Source: Clostridiaceae bacterium BL-3 (GTDB lineage: Bacteria > Bacillota > Clostridia > Clostridiales > Clostridiaceae). From it: DNA of 64,000 bases. Made by a program: the position numbers and the translations under genes. This document shows positions 17,025 to 26,686 of the stretch, one piece after another; position 1 is the first letter of the stretch; each line of letters begins with the position of its first letter. The DNA lies in assembly GCA_902809985.1 (NCBI GenBank), contig CADDXC010000002.1, positions 434,001-498,000 of the forward strand. Reading direction: 5' to 3'. The notes beneath the pieces are model-generated. The model had not been told where the DNA came from. It did no database searches and saw nothing but the letters and a program-made list of their open reading frames with translations.

Positions 17025-18228
17025 TTAAAATCACCTTGAATGTGGATCCCTCACCAAGTGTACTTGATACACTTATATCACCCTTGTGTTCTTCAACTAT
17101 GGATTTGGCGATTGAAAGCCCCAGACCGAAATTTCCGTTATTTCCTGATCTGACTTTATCCACTTTATAGAATCTGTCAAATATTTTATCTATGTGTTCA
17201 GGGGCTATGCCTTCCCCTCTGTCCTGAACTGTTATCTGAATTCGGCCTTTAACTCTGCCCAGACTTATTTCAATGGATTTTCCAGCAGGTGTATGTTTTA
17301 TGGCGTTGTGGATCAAAATCGCCATGAGCTGTTTTATGCGTCCCTCATTTCCTAAGAAATTTATCCCAGGTTCTATGTTGGATGTCATGAGTATTTCATG
17401 TTTTATCGCAGAAGCCTCGAAGGGAACAATTGCCTTGGTAACTGCGCCGCTGAGATCAAAATTGGAAAAAGTTAATGCCTTCTGGTGGGAATCGGCTCTG
17501 GCGAGGTACAGCAGATCCTCTATGAGTTTAGTCATTCTTCCCGCCTCCAGTTTGATATTTCCAAGCCACTTGCCCTGGCTCTCTACGGTGTCACTGCGGT
17601 TGCCGAGGACTATATCCAGGTTCGTAGTTATAACTGCCAGTGGTGTGCGCAGTTCATGGGATGCATCTGCTACAAAGGCCTGCTGTTTTTCCCAGGCACT
17701 TATGATTGGCTTTAGGGATATGTTGGCAAGAAACAGGCTTATGATAAATACCAGTATGAGGCTTATTATACAGATCATGACTGATATCATTATTAGCCGG
17801 TGTAGTATTTCGTTGTCGGAGGATCTGTCCATAAAGACTATTATGAAGCCATATTCTTTTGGAACTTTCAGATATCTTAGATTGTAGTTCTTATAGCTTA
17901 TGCTGCCACTTGAATCACTGCTTTTAAAGATATTCGACAGTATGGCTTCATAGGAATTTTTATTGAGATTTGAGTTCTGAGATATTTCAATTATATTTCC
18001 ACTGCTGTCCGTCTTCACAAAAAAACTTTCCATGGGGTTCATATTTCTGCTGTGAGGCTCAAGAGGAGGTATTTTATCCATTTCAGCTGTTTTAAGCATC
18101 TTTGTAAAGGATGAATGTGTGAAGCTCTTGTCCATCAGTATATATATTCCCGAAAATATAGTTATGAGTACCAGACTTGTAAGTATTAAATTAATTAAAA
18201 CCAGTTCTATCTTCAATTTTTTAAACAT
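17008..18228 (-). CDS. Sensor histidine kinase
   Basis: A 406-aa membrane kinase. A transmembrane segment at about residues 10-32, an extracytoplasmic sensor loop of about 120 residues and a second transmembrane segment near 150-172 are followed by HisKA with the phospho-acceptor in SHELRTPLAV. The HATPase domain follows with N box HNAIKHT, G1 DRGEGIAPEH and G2 GLGLSIAKSIV. The ATG at 18228 is chosen over an upstream in-frame TTG; the response regulator stop lies 3 bp upstream, so the genes are coupled. No HAMP domain is obvious. Its partner is the regulator just upstream. Together they probably control the nearby glycosyltransferase genes. Confidence 0.93.
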   Translation of the reverse strand: MFKKLKIELVLINLILTSLVLITIFSGIYILMDKSFTHSSFTKMLKTAEMDKIPPLEPHSRNMNPMESFFVKTDSSGNIIEISQNSNLNKNSYEAILSNIFKSSDSSGSISYKNYNLRYLKVPKEYGFIIVFMDRSSDNEILHRLIMISVMICIISLILVFIISLFLANISLKPIISAWEKQQAFVADASHELRTPLAVITTNLDIVLGNRSDTVESQGKWLGNIKLEAGRMTKLIEDLLYLARADSHQKALTFSNFDLSGAVTKAIVPFEASAIKHEILMTSNIEPGINFLGNEGRIKQLMAILIHNAIKHTPAGKSIEISLGRVKGRIQITVQDRGEGIAPEHIDKIFDRFYKVDKVRSGNNGNFGLGLSIAKSIVEEHKGDISVSSTLGEGSTFKVILRGQTP

Positions 18229-18230
18229 GA

Positions 18231-18908
18231 TCAAACCTCTTTCAGGCAGTACCCCATACCTCTTATTGTCTCAATTTTTACACTGCAGTTAATTTCCCTC
18301 AATTTTTTCCTCAAGTAGGAAAAATATACTTCTATATTGTTGTTCATCTCCACATTGGAATCAATGCCCCATACTCTGTCCAGTATTTGATCCTTTGTAA
18401 TCACCTGGTTTTTATTTCGTGCCAGAAGTTCCAGAAGCTGGGATTCCTTTGCAGTGAGTTTCATTCTATTTCCATTGCATTCAATTTCACCTTTCATTGG
18501 ATCGAAAATCAGGGAAGATAATTTTATATTGCCGTCCTGTATGAAATCCACGTGCCTTCTTCCAAGAGCCCTTATCCTGGCTAAAAGCTCTTCTGTAGAA
18601 AAAGGCTTTATCAGATAGTCATCTGCACCGTTGTCAAGGCCTTCCACTCTGTTGGAGATGGAATCCATGGCGGTTAGTATTATAACCGGAGTTTGAATTT
18701 TATTTTTTCTGATGTCTTTCAGTACATCTATGCCGTTTTTCCCGGGAAGCATTCTGTCAAGTATTATCACATCATATATTTGGGTTTCAGCCAATTCCTC
18801 CCCTTCGATTCCATCATAGGCCGCGTCTACACTGTAGTTGTTTTTTTTGAGAATATACACCAGGGCATCTGAAAGCATGACCTCGTCTTCAATTAAAAGC
18901 AATCTCAT
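18231..18908 (-). CDS. OmpR/PhoB-family response regulator
   Basis: A 225-aa regulator. The receiver domain (about residues 1-115) has the acidic pair in LLIEDE, the phospho-acceptor Asp in DVIILDRMLPGKNG, and the conserved Lys in DDYLIKPFS. The C-terminal winged helix (about 125-225) ends YFSYLRKKL and TIRGMGYCL, as in OmpR/PhoB. The ATG follows AGAGGTG. It is divergent from the GT2 gene. The 170-bp spacer holds an 11-bp-period direct repeat of the kind PhoB-family dimers bind. The same box precedes galU and the Gpi18-like gene. Confidence 0.95.
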   Translation of the reverse strand: MRLLLIEDEVMLSDALVYILKKNNYSVDAAYDGIEGEELAETQIYDVIILDRMLPGKNGIDVLKDIRKNKIQTPVIILTAMDSISNRVEGLDNGADDYLIKPFSTEELLARIRALGRRHVDFIQDGNIKLSSLIFDPMKGEIECNGNRMKLTAKESQLLELLARNKNQVITKDQILDRVWGIDSNVEMNNNIEVYFSYLRKKLREINCSVKIETIRGMGYCLKEV

Positions 18909-19014
18909 AATTTCACCTCTTTATAGTATGATTATACGATATGGCTTTCAAATTTTAAAGATGTATAGTTTGTTCAATTATTGATATTCAAATTTAATTT
19001 ACATTTATTGTTGC

Positions 19015-19056
19015 TTTTTTAAGACTTTTTTAAGGTTAAAACTACAGAATTATAAT
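19015..19056 (+). promoter_or_regulatory. Direct-repeat box and promoter of the GT2 operon (box 1)
   Basis: TTTTTTAAG occurs at 19015-19023 and again at 19026-19034, an 11-bp period, with TATAAT at 19051-19056. The second half-site takes the place of a -35, as in PhoB-activated promoters. The upstream stretch TTCAAATTTAATTTACATTT is nearly repeated upstream of galU. Confidence 0.7.
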
Positions 19057-19089
19057 AGATCAAATTCCTAGAAAACTGAGGTGAATAAA

Positions 19090-20034
19090 ATGCAGCAAGA
19101 TACTGTTTATTCTGTGGTGGTGCCCCTGTATAACGAGGAATTGGTGATAGATGAAAGTTATAAAAGACTTAAAAAAATTATGGATACCACCTCGGAGGGT
19201 TATGAAATCATATTTGTAAATGATGGAAGTCGGGATAGGACTCGTGAAAAGACGGAAAAAATATGCAGTACAGATAAGAATATAAAACTTGTTAACTTTT
19301 CCAGGAACTTTGGGCATCAGCCGGCTATAACTGCAGGTATGAGAGTTTCAGAAGGAGAGGCGGTTATTGTAATAGATGCTGATCTCCAGGATCCACCTGA
19401 GGTCATACCTGAGATGATTGAAAAGTGGAAACAGGGATATGATGTTGTGTATGGAAAGAGGGCTAAAAGAGAAGGTGAATCTTTTTTTAAAAAACTTACA
19501 GCAGGAGTTTTTTACAGGCTTTTAAAGAGCATGACCAGTATTGACATTCCCGTGGATACCGGAGATTTCAGGCTTATAGACAGGAAAGTATGTGATGTTT
19601 TAAATTCCCTGCCTGAAAAAAACAGATATGTAAGGGGACTTGTCAGCTGGATTGGATACAGGCAGACCTACGTGGAGTTTATAAGACAGGAAAGATTTGC
19701 AGGAGATACCAAGTATCCTCTTAAAAAGATGTTCAAACTGGCCTTTGACGGTATAACTTCTTTTTCCTACAAGCCCCTTGTAATGTCAGGCTATTTGGGG
19801 GGAATATCGTTTTTTATAGGGATAATCATGCTTATAATGGGCCTTATAAATTCTGCAGCTAAGGGCTTGGAGCTGATAAATTTTCAATTTCTAATATCCG
19901 TTGATCTGATTATGTTTGGAATTGTACTATTTTGTATAGGTATAATAGGCCAGTATATAGGACGTATTTTTGATGAATGCAGGGGAAGACCCAATTATAT
20001 TATTGAAAACATAGTAAATAAAAGAGGTGAGTAG
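19090..20034 (+). CDS. GT2 family polyprenyl-phosphate glycosyltransferase (DPM/GtrB-like)
   Basis: A 314-aa glycosyltransferase of the dolichol-phosphate-mannose synthase/GtrB group. The catalytic domain has VPLYNEE at the start, FVNDGSRD and the metal-binding DADLQDPPEVIPEM; two transmembrane helices lie at about residues 230-300. Such enzymes load a sugar from a nucleotide donor onto undecaprenyl phosphate at the inner face. I chose the ATG at 19090 (GAGGTGA, 5-bp spacing) over a GTG at 19081. It is the first of three genes. The GtrA-like flippase and a GT39 transferase follow, a complete sugar-to-envelope module. Confidence 0.93.
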   Translation: MQQDTVYSVVVPLYNEELVIDESYKRLKKIMDTTSEGYEIIFVNDGSRDRTREKTEKICSTDKNIKLVNFSRNFGHQPAITAGMRVSEGEAVIVIDADLQDPPEVIPEMIEKWKQGYDVVYGKRAKREGESFFKKLTAGVFYRLLKSMTSIDIPVDTGDFRLIDRKVCDVLNSLPEKNRYVRGLVSWIGYRQTYVEFIRQERFAGDTKYPLKKMFKLAFDGITSFSYKPLVMSGYLGGISFFIGIIMLIMGLINSAAKGLELINFQFLISVDLIMFGIVLFCIGIIGQYIGRIFDECRGRPNYIIENIVNKRGE

Positions 20035-20040
20035 AAAAAT

Positions 20041-20460
20041 ATGAATCAGCTGATCAAAACCATGGATTCTATTTTCAATGGAAGACTTAAATTATTGAGC
20101 CGATTTTCTACCACCGGTGTGTTGAATACCATAATAGATTTTCTGGTATTTACCCTGTGTCAGAGTGTAGTTGGGTTATATTACACTGTAAGCCAGATCA
20201 TAGGCTACAGCTGTGGGGTGATAAATAGTTTTGTATTCAATAAGAAATGGACTTTTCAATACGATAATCCGGATAAAAATATTGTCCGCGAAGTAATACA
20301 ATTTGTTCTGGTAAATGTGTTATCTCTTTTTGTAACAGTTGTGCTTATGAAATTTTTGATAGACAGTTTTAATTTTAATGTATATGTATCAAAGGTAGTT
20401 ATAACGCTTGCAGCCCAGGTGGTAAATTTTGTGTCATATAAATTATGGGTGTTTAATTGA
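20041..20460 (+). CDS. GtrA-like membrane protein
   Basis: A 139-aa protein with four predicted transmembrane helices and the GtrA family pattern: RFSTTGVLNTIIDFLVF near residue 20 and VVNFVSYKLWVF at the C-terminus. Family members are thought to flip or help present the polyprenyl-linked sugar made by the GT2 partner. It starts 6 bp after the GT2 stop, and its own stop overlaps the leader of the next gene. Confidence 0.92.
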   Translation: MNQLIKTMDSIFNGRLKLLSRFSTTGVLNTIIDFLVFTLCQSVVGLYYTVSQIIGYSCGVINSFVFNKKWTFQYDNPDKNIVREVIQFVLVNVLSLFVTVVLMKFLIDSFNFNVYVSKVVITLAAQVVNFVSYKLWVFN

Positions 20461-20471
20461 GGAGTGAAATT

Positions 20472-22754
20472 ATGAAAAAGATAGAATTTACAAAAGAAAA
20501 ACTTGCCTTATTTGCAGTAATGGCCGTATCTGCAGTATTGAATTTTGCAAATTTAGGTGTGGAAGGATACGGAAATGAATACTATGCAGCAGGTGTAAAA
20601 AGTATGCTCGTAAATTTCAAGAATTTCTTTTTTGTGGCCTCTGATCCAGGGGGATTTGTATCTATTGACAAACCTCCCCTGGGTTTTTGGATACAGACTT
20701 TATCTGCCAAGATATTTGGGTTCAGTGGATGGAGCATACTGCTTCCACAGGCTCTGGCAGGAGTAATATCCGTTGGGATTTTGTATTATATGGTTAAGAG
20801 ATCTTTTGGAAAAGCTGCAGCCTTTATTTCTGCGCTGTGTCTTGCAATAACCCCTGTTTTTGTAGCAACCAGCAGGAATAACACTGTGGACAATCTTTTG
20901 GTGATGACGCTGCTTCTTGCCTGCATGTTTTTATCCAGAGCGGCAGAAAAAGGCAGATTTAAGTATCTTCTTATAAGTCTTGTCCTTGTAGGTGTGGGGT
21001 TCAACATAAAGATGCTCCAGGCCTATATGGTTATTCCTGCCCTGTATATTACTTATCTGATCTCTGCTGCCGCACCTTTGAAAAAGAGGTTAAAGCATCT
21101 TGTCATAAGTACTGTTGTACTTGCTGTAGTATCTTTTTCCTGGGCAGTTGTTGTGGATCTGGTTCCTGCTCAGAACAGGCCTTTTGTAGGCAGCAGTACT
21201 AATAACACCGTTATGGAGCTTATATTTGGACACAATGGACTTGAGAGGCTGAGCAGCAGCAGTGGAGGTATGGGCGGCGGACCTGGCGGAAACAGACAGG
21301 GAGGAAATATGGCTTACTTTCAGAGAAACAGAAATTCTTCAGATACGCAGAATGTGACCTCAGGAGCAAATGGAAGCGGCCAGGGCGGTGGAATGATGCA
21401 GGCACCGGGTGGATTCCCTGGAGGCTCCGGAGGCAGCTCTCAGGGCAGCAGCCAGCAAAATGGCAGTTCTCAGGGAGGCAGCTCCCAGAAAAATGGGGTG
21501 AATCCGGCACAGATGCCCCAGGGAGCAGGGCAGAATGGGGAAGGAATGCAGCAAAGACGGGGAAATGGCGGACCCGGCGGAAATGGTGGGCTTTCAGGAA
21601 ATTTTGGCGGTCAGACTGAGGCTGGTATTACAAGATTGTTCTCCAAAAATGTGCTGTCCGATCAGATAGTGTGGTTCCTGCCTTTGTCCATATTGGGATT
21701 TATTGCAGCGGCAATAGTGGAAAAGCTGAGATTTCCTTTTGATAATAGAAGAAAATTGGATTTGGCATTGTGGATGCTGTGGCTTTTACCGGAATTCATA
21801 TACTTCAGCTATACTAAAGGACTGTTTCACCAGTACTATCTGACAATGATGGCACCTCCTGCTGCAGCCTTGTCCGGCATAGGTCTTGTTTCTATGTGGA
21901 AGCTGTATAGGCAGGAAGGCGGAATAAAGGCGTGGCTGCTGCCGATATCCTTTATTGTAGAGGGAGCACTTCATCTGATGATGTTATCCTATTTCTATTC
22001 TTCCATACCTGCGGCAGCTAAAGGCATGATAATAGCTGCAGCTGTATTGAGCTTTGCATCCTCTGTGCTTCTTGTAATTTACAGGATAATAAAGAAGCAT
22101 GATTTGAATCTTGGAAGAAATATAAATTTTGCAAAAGTACTTGCCAGCCTTGCTTTTGTAGGAATACTTGTAACACCTTTTCTGGGATCTGCAGCTGCTG
22201 TAACCCATGGCGTAAACGGGAGCATGCCTGCTGCCGGATTGGAGCTCTTGTCGAACACCGGATCCGGAAATTTCAGAATGGGGACTGCGGGAGGAAATAA
22301 CAGCAGATATTCTAGTGAAAATAAAAAATTGATAGAATTCCTTGACAGCCATGTTAAAAATGAAAGATATGCTCTTGTGGCGTCCAGTTCCAACGCTGCT
22401 GCTGGCATGATAATCGAGAGCGGTAAAAGTATAATGCCTCTGGGAGGGTTCTCGGGCTCTGACAAAATACTTTCTTTGAATCAGTTCAAAGAGCTGGTGA
22501 AAAAGGGCGAAATAAGATATGTACTCACAGGTGGAATGGGAAGGGACTCACAGGATATAATGAGCTGGGTTCAGAAAAACGGCAAACTTGTTCCAGAAAG
22601 CCAATGGAAAAATACCACATCTACCGATACAAATGAAACCGGTGAAGCCAGGGAAGACAGCAGCGCAGAAAATGAGAATTTGGGAAAGAATGGATTTGGA
22701 GGAATGGAAATGAATTCCCAGCAGTTATATGATTTGAAAGGTACTGTAAAATAG
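20472..22754 (+). CDS. GT39/ArnT-like membrane glycosyltransferase (YkcB-like) with Gly-rich insert
   Basis: A 760-aa multi-spanning protein of the PMT/ArnT group. It has an acidic first loop (YGNEYYAAGVKSML) and SIDKPPLGFWIQ, both typical of enzymes that move a sugar from a polyprenyl carrier to an acceptor outside the membrane. About residues 255-385 form an extracytoplasmic insert very rich in Gly, Ser, Gln and Asn with GGMGGGPGGN-like runs; the C-terminus is also low complexity. This resembles Bacillus YkcB, which is paired with the GT2 protein YkcC. The ATG at 20472 follows GGAG; an upstream TTG overlaps gtrA. Acceptor (protein, teichoic acid or other glycan) unknown. Confidence 0.88.
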   Translation: MKKIEFTKEKLALFAVMAVSAVLNFANLGVEGYGNEYYAAGVKSMLVNFKNFFFVASDPGGFVSIDKPPLGFWIQTLSAKIFGFSGWSILLPQALAGVISVGILYYMVKRSFGKAAAFISALCLAITPVFVATSRNNTVDNLLVMTLLLACMFLSRAAEKGRFKYLLISLVLVGVGFNIKMLQAYMVIPALYITYLISAAAPLKKRLKHLVISTVVLAVVSFSWAVVVDLVPAQNRPFVGSSTNNTVMELIFGHNGLERLSSSSGGMGGGPGGNRQGGNMAYFQRNRNSSDTQNVTSGANGSGQGGGMMQAPGGFPGGSGGSSQGSSQQNGSSQGGSSQKNGVNPAQMPQGAGQNGEGMQQRRGNGGPGGNGGLSGNFGGQTEAGITRLFSKNVLSDQIVWFLPLSILGFIAAAIVEKLRFPFDNRRKLDLALWMLWLLPEFIYFSYTKGLFHQYYLTMMAPPAAALSGIGLVSMWKLYRQEGGIKAWLLPISFIVEGALHLMMLSYFYSSIPAAAKGMIIAAAVLSFASSVLLVIYRIIKKHDLNLGRNINFAKVLASLAFVGILVTPFLGSAAAVTHGVNGSMPAAGLELLSNTGSGNFRMGTAGGNNSRYSSENKKLIEFLDSHVKNERYALVASSSNAAAGMIIESGKSIMPLGGFSGSDKILSLNQFKELVKKGEIRYVLTGGMGRDSQDIMSWVQKNGKLVPESQWKNTTSTDTNETGEAREDSSAENENLGKNGFGGMEMNSQQLYDLKGTVK

Positions 22755-22817
22755 TTTGTGTATATTAGTTGAATCTTTCTATAATAATGTTATAATTAAG
22801 TAAAATTTGATAATAAG

Positions 22818-23003
22818 TACGGGTTTGATATGATTGATTAAAAGGGAATCAGGTGAAAGTCCTGAGCTATCCTGTAGCTGTATTAGATGAATCTAATTTA
22901 TATGAGCCACTTGGAAACTGGGAAGGCGTATTTTAGATGATGAATCTTAAGTCAGAAGACCTGCCTGTGCTTTGCACCTTTAACTCTACAGGCGATAGGG
23001 GGG
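22818..23003 (+). promoter_or_regulatory. Cobalamin (AdoCbl) riboswitch
   Basis: The leader shows the class consensus: GGGAATCAGGTGAAAGTCCTG, then GAGCCACTTGG, AACTGGGAAGGC, GTCAGAAGACCTGCCTGT and a 3' GGGGGG stretch that could form the kissing contact. It is followed by a terminator and hemA, so B12 would turn down the route to the corrin precursor. Confidence 0.93.
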
Positions 23004-23055
23004 GCTGTATATTAATGAGTTACTTTTACGGTAATGTGTAATTATATCTGATTGT

Positions 23056-23097
23056 AAATGATCCTTTTGCCAGCTTGGTTGAAAGGATCATTTTTAT
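23056..23097 (+). terminator. Cobalamin-riboswitch terminator
   Basis: AAATGATCCTTTTGCC and GGTTGAAAGGATCATTT pair and run into TTTTTAT just before hemA. Confidence 0.8.
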
Positions 23098-23099
23098 AA

Positions 23100-24314
23100 A
23101 TGGAGGTGATAAAAATTATACAACTTATTGGAGTGAAAAGTGAATGTGATATTGAAATAAGGCAGAAGTTTTCCATTATACCGGCAAGGCTTGTAGACAA
23201 ATTGAGGGACATATATGATGTTACAGGAAATGTGCTGATTTTAAGTACCTGTAACAGAACGGAGATATACGTGAACTCTGATTTACAGAGGGAAGATCTG
23301 ATCTGTGCTGTATTTGATCGCCTGGGATGGGATAGAGAGCTTGAGAACTATATATTCTATGTAGAGGATAAAAATGCAATCAGACATCTCATGGAGGTGA
23401 GCTGTGGTTTTCATTCCAAAATTTTGGGCGAGGATCAGATATTGGGACAAATTAAAACCGCCTATGGTGCTGCTCTTAAAACTGGAACCATTAGAGGACA
23501 GCTTCAGAGGCTGTTCCAGAGTGCTGTAACCTGCGGCAAAAAATTTAAAAACACCTGTGAAATATATAAGATACCCGTATCGGTTCCTTCCATAGTGGTG
23601 AGAGAATCAGAAAAGAGAAAGATGAAAAAATATATGCTGCTGGGTTTTGGCGAAATAGGACAGCTTGTTCTTAAATATTTGAATTCTTTGAGTACGGAAA
23701 TTGTATACGTGGCAGTTAGAAATCTGGATAAAGTGGACAAACTATATAAAAAATGCAGCTGGGTTAGATTTATAACTTTTGACCGGAGAAAGGACTATTA
23801 TAAAGATGTGGACTGCATAATAAGCTGTACGTCTGCACCTCATACCGTAATTTCAAAGGATGAACTTCCTGATAAAAAATTGCTTATATTTGATCTGGCA
23901 GTGCCAAGGGATGTAGACAGGGATGTAATGACATTTTCAAATGTTGAGTTGTATGATATAGACCGTATAAGTGCTATTGATCAGAAAAATAAAATCATGA
24001 GAAAAGAAAAAATGGAAAAGTGCAGGAATATTATAGATGAGCACATAGATGAGTTTTTGAAGTGGCGGTCCCTGGATGAGATTTCTCCTGAAATACAGAA
24101 AATAAAGGAATTTGGCAGCCGGATATGTGAAAAGAGGATAAAGACCTTCAAAAATAAAAGATATACCAAGGACAATGAAAAACTTGTACAAACTATGATA
24201 GAGAGCACCGCCAAGGTGTATATAAATAGGGCCATAAAGGTTTTAAAAGAGGGAAAACTTGAGGGCAGGGAAAAAGAATACATGAAACTTATAAATAAAA
24301 TATTTTGTCAATGA
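23100..24314 (+). CDS. hemA: Glutamyl-tRNA reductase
   Basis: A protein of 400-404 aa that reduces glutamyl-tRNA(Glu) to glutamate-1-semialdehyde, the first committed step of tetrapyrrole synthesis. Visible are the catalytic Cys in [10 protein letters not shown] at about residue 50, the [13 protein letters not shown] motif near 105 and a Rossmann segment [11 protein letters not shown] near 180. The C-terminal dimerisation region is somewhat divergent. I give the ATG at 23100, but the ribosome site GGAGGTGAT lies at 23103-23111, inside the frame. The better-placed start is therefore the ATT at 23115, giving IQLIGVK as the usual N-terminus. The cobalamin riboswitch indicates that the product feeds corrin synthesis. 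Confidence 0.93.
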   Translation: MEVIKIIQLIGVKSECDIEIRQKFSIIPARLVDKLRDIYDVTGNVLILSTCNRTEIYVNSDLQREDLICAVFDRLGWDRELENYIFYVEDKNAIRHLMEVSCGFHSKILGEDQILGQIKTAYGAALKTGTIRGQLQRLFQSAVTCGKKFKNTCEIYKIPVSVPSIVVRESEKRKMKKYMLLGFGEIGQLVLKYLNSLSTEIVYVAVRNLDKVDKLYKKCSWVRFITFDRRKDYYKDVDCIISCTSAPHTVISKDELPDKKLLIFDLAVPRDVDRDVMTFSNVELYDIDRISAIDQKNKIMRKEKMEKCRNIIDEHIDEFLKWRSLDEISPEIQKIKEFGSRICEKRIKTFKNKRYTKDNEKLVQTMIESTAKVYINRAIKVLKEGKLEGREKEYMKLINKIFCQ

Positions 24315-24328
24315 GGAGGCAAATGAAA

Positions 24329-25603
24329 ATGAGAAACGATGATATATTCAACGAGTCCAAATTATATATGCCCGGGGGAGTCAATAGTCCGGTGAGGGCC
24401 TTTAAGGATGTGCCGATGAATCCGCCTGTGATAAAAAGCGGCAGTGGGGCTTACATATACGATGAAGACGGAAATAAGTATATAGACTTTGTCTGTTCCT
24501 GGGGACCCATGATACTGGGTCATTGTGATGAAGATGTGGTGAAGGCCATAAAAGATACCAGTGAAAGGGCCATATCTTTTGGTGCCACTACAGAACTTGA
24601 ACTTCAGCTTGCAAAATATATATGCACTACTGTGGATAATGTGGAAATGCTTAGAATGGTCAATTCCGGAACAGAGGCTACTATGAGTGCCGTGAAGCTT
24701 GCCAGGGGATATACGGGAAGAAATAAAATAATAAAGTTTGCCGGCTGCTATCATGGACATTTTGACGATTTTCTGGTGGAAGCAGGTTCTGGAGTTATGA
24801 CGGAGGGTATTCCGGGAAGTGCAGGTGTGCCTGAGGACAGTATAAAAAATACTCTGGTAGCCCAGTACAATGATATTTCAAGTGTAGAAGATATTTTTAA
24901 GCAGCAGGGCAGTGACATAGCTGCAGTTATAGTGGAACCTGTGGCAGGCAACATGGGTGTGATTCCAGGGGATGAGAATTTTTTGAAATCACTTAGAGCA
25001 CTGTGTGATGAAAATGGGGCTCTTCTCATATTTGATGAAGTGATGAGTGGATTTAGGGTTGCCTATAAGGGTGCCCAGAGCATCTATAAAATAAAACCTG
25101 ATCTTACAACTATGGCTAAGATCATAGGAGGGGGTCTTCCCTGTGGAGCCTACGGCGGAAGAAAAGATATAATGGAAAAGCTTTCGCCTCTTGGACCTGT
25201 GTATCAGGCAGGTACCATGTCTGGAAATCCCCTTGTAATGGCTGCGGGAATTACAACGCTGAGAAAGCTTCATGATCATCCTGAGTACTATGTACATCTC
25301 GAAAAATTGGGAAAGAAATTGGAAGATGGAGTGAAAAATATAGCTGAGCAGAAAAAACTGCCTGTAGTGATAAACAGGTGCGGTGCCATGTTTGCACTGT
25401 TTTTCACAGAGGATTCCAAAGTGAAAAATTACAGCGATGCCAAAAAATGTGATACAGGTATTTTTGCGAAATACTTCACCCATATGATAAAAAAGGGCAT
25501 TTATGTTGCACCTTCACAATTTGAAGCTGTATTTTTGAATGTAAAACACACTGAAGAAGATGTTGACAGATTCCTGCAGGCATTTAATTCCTTTGAAATT
25601 TAA
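24329..25603 (+). CDS. hemL: Glutamate-1-semialdehyde 2,1-aminomutase
   Basis: A 424-aa PLP enzyme that turns glutamate-1-semialdehyde into 5-aminolevulinate. It shows [20 protein letters not shown], the PLP-facing [12 protein letters not shown], and the Schiff-base Lys in [17 protein letters not shown] near residue 263. The ATG at 24329 is 9 bp from GAGGAGG; one at 24323 is closer than usual. It lies 14 bp after hemA and shares its riboswitch. hemB, hemC and the cob genes are not in the window, so the unit here is only the C5 entry. Confidence 0.96.
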   Translation: MRNDDIFNESKLYMPGGVNSPVRAFKDVPMNPPVIKSGSGAYIYDEDGNKYIDFVCSWGPMILGHCDEDVVKAIKDTSERAISFGATTELELQLAKYICTTVDNVEMLRMVNSGTEATMSAVKLARGYTGRNKIIKFAGCYHGHFDDFLVEAGSGVMTEGIPGSAGVPEDSIKNTLVAQYNDISSVEDIFKQQGSDIAAVIVEPVAGNMGVIPGDENFLKSLRALCDENGALLIFDEVMSGFRVAYKGAQSIYKIKPDLTTMAKIIGGGLPCGAYGGRKDIMEKLSPLGPVYQAGTMSGNPLVMAAGITTLRKLHDHPEYYVHLEKLGKKLEDGVKNIAEQKKLPVVINRCGAMFALFFTEDSKVKNYSDAKKCDTGIFAKYFTHMIKKGIYVAPSQFEAVFLNVKHTEEDVDRFLQAFNSFEI

Positions 25604-25624
25604 AATTGCATGTCTGCGTTGTCA

Positions 25625-25669
25625 AAGTGCAAATACCGGAAGTCCACTAAATTCGGCATTTGCACTTTA
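25625..25669. terminator. Bidirectional terminator between hemL and galU
   Basis: AAAGTGCAAATACCGG and CGGCATTTGCACTTT form a stem between two convergent genes. Confidence 0.75.
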
Positions 25670-25688
25670 ATACAGTAGGTTTATTTTT

Positions 25689-26561
25689 TTATATGTCTTT
25701 TTCTTCTATGTCTTTCAGGTAGTCAATTAGATCTTCTCTCAAATCCTGTCTCTTTAGGGCATAGTATATGTTTGCTTCCAAAAATCCCAGTTTATCTCCG
25801 GCATCATATCTTCTGCCTTTAAAATTGTAGGCATACATGGGTTCTATTTTTGCAAGAGCTCTTAAAGCATCTGTCAGTTGTATTTCCCCGTTTTTATCCG
25901 GTATTGTCCTTTCTAGGATTTCAAATATTTTAGGAGTTGTTATATACCTCCCTAAAATTGCCATATTTGAGGGGGCTTCTTTGGCATCAGGTTTTTCTAC
26001 CAGACTTTTTACTCTGTAAATTTTGTCACCTATTTTTGTCCCGTCTACGATGCCATACTTTGAAACTGCACTCTTTTTTACCGGCTGAACTCCTAAAATT
26101 GATCCTCTGTGCTTCTCGTAGCAGTCTATCAATTGCCTGAGGCAGGGTATTCTGTTGTCAACTATGTCATCTCCTAACATGACCGCAAAGGGTTCATCCT
26201 GTATAAAATTCTTAGCCAGACTTACGGCATGTCCTAGTCCTTTGGGTTCTCTCTGCCTTATATAATATATATCCACCATATTTGATATGTTTTGGACCAG
26301 CTTCAGCAAATCTGTCTTGTTGTTTTTCTCAAGCTCATCTTCCAGCTCAACTGATTTATCAAAATGATCTTCGATGGATCTTTTATTTTTACCTGTAATT
26401 ATCAAAATCTCTTCAATTCCAGAAGACACTGCTTCCTCAACTATGTACTGAATAGTTGGTTTGTCTACTATAGGAAGCATTTCCTTGGGCTGTGCCTTTG
26501 TAGCTGGTAAAAATCTTGTACCCAATCCTGCTGCAGGAATTACTGCTTTTTTAATGTCCAT
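25689..26561 (-). CDS. galU: UTP-glucose-1-phosphate uridylyltransferase
   Basis: The 290-aa enzyme makes UDP-glucose from UTP and glucose-1-phosphate. The nucleotide-binding start AAGLGTRFLPATKAQPKEM is intact, as are MLGDDIVD, GIVDG and the VEKP motif. The ATG follows GAAAGGAG. UDP-glucose is a donor for polyprenyl-phosphate-glucose enzymes such as the GT2 at 19090, and the two promoters share a direct-repeat box. Joint control by the two-component system at 17008-18908 is therefore likely. Confidence 0.96.
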   Translation of the reverse strand: MDIKKAVIPAAGLGTRFLPATKAQPKEMLPIVDKPTIQYIVEEAVSSGIEEILIITGKNKRSIEDHFDKSVELEDELEKNNKTDLLKLVQNISNMVDIYYIRQREPKGLGHAVSLAKNFIQDEPFAVMLGDDIVDNRIPCLRQLIDCYEKHRGSILGVQPVKKSAVSKYGIVDGTKIGDKIYRVKSLVEKPDAKEAPSNMAILGRYITTPKIFEILERTIPDKNGEIQLTDALRALAKIEPMYAYNFKGRRYDAGDKLGFLEANIYYALKRQDLREDLIDYLKDIEEKDI

Positions 26562-26602
26562 ATGAATGTTTACTCCTTTCCATACCTTTATTGGTTTCTC
26601 CT

Positions 26603-26673
26603 ATATCAATTCTTGCCTTTTAATCTTAAAAAGTTCTTAAAAAACTCCTATCAAATGTAAATTGAATTTGAAC
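26603..26673 (-). promoter_or_regulatory. Direct-repeat box and promoter of galU (box 2)
   Basis: On the minus strand TTTTTAAG occurs twice with an 11-bp period (plus-strand 26636-26644 and 26625-26632). A GATATA -10-like hexamer at 26603-26608 sits 16 bp beyond, the same distance as in box 1. The upstream TTCAAATTCAATTTACATTT (about 26652-26671) is almost identical to that of box 1. Confidence 0.7.
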
Positions 26674-26686
26674 AATGCCATTTTGT

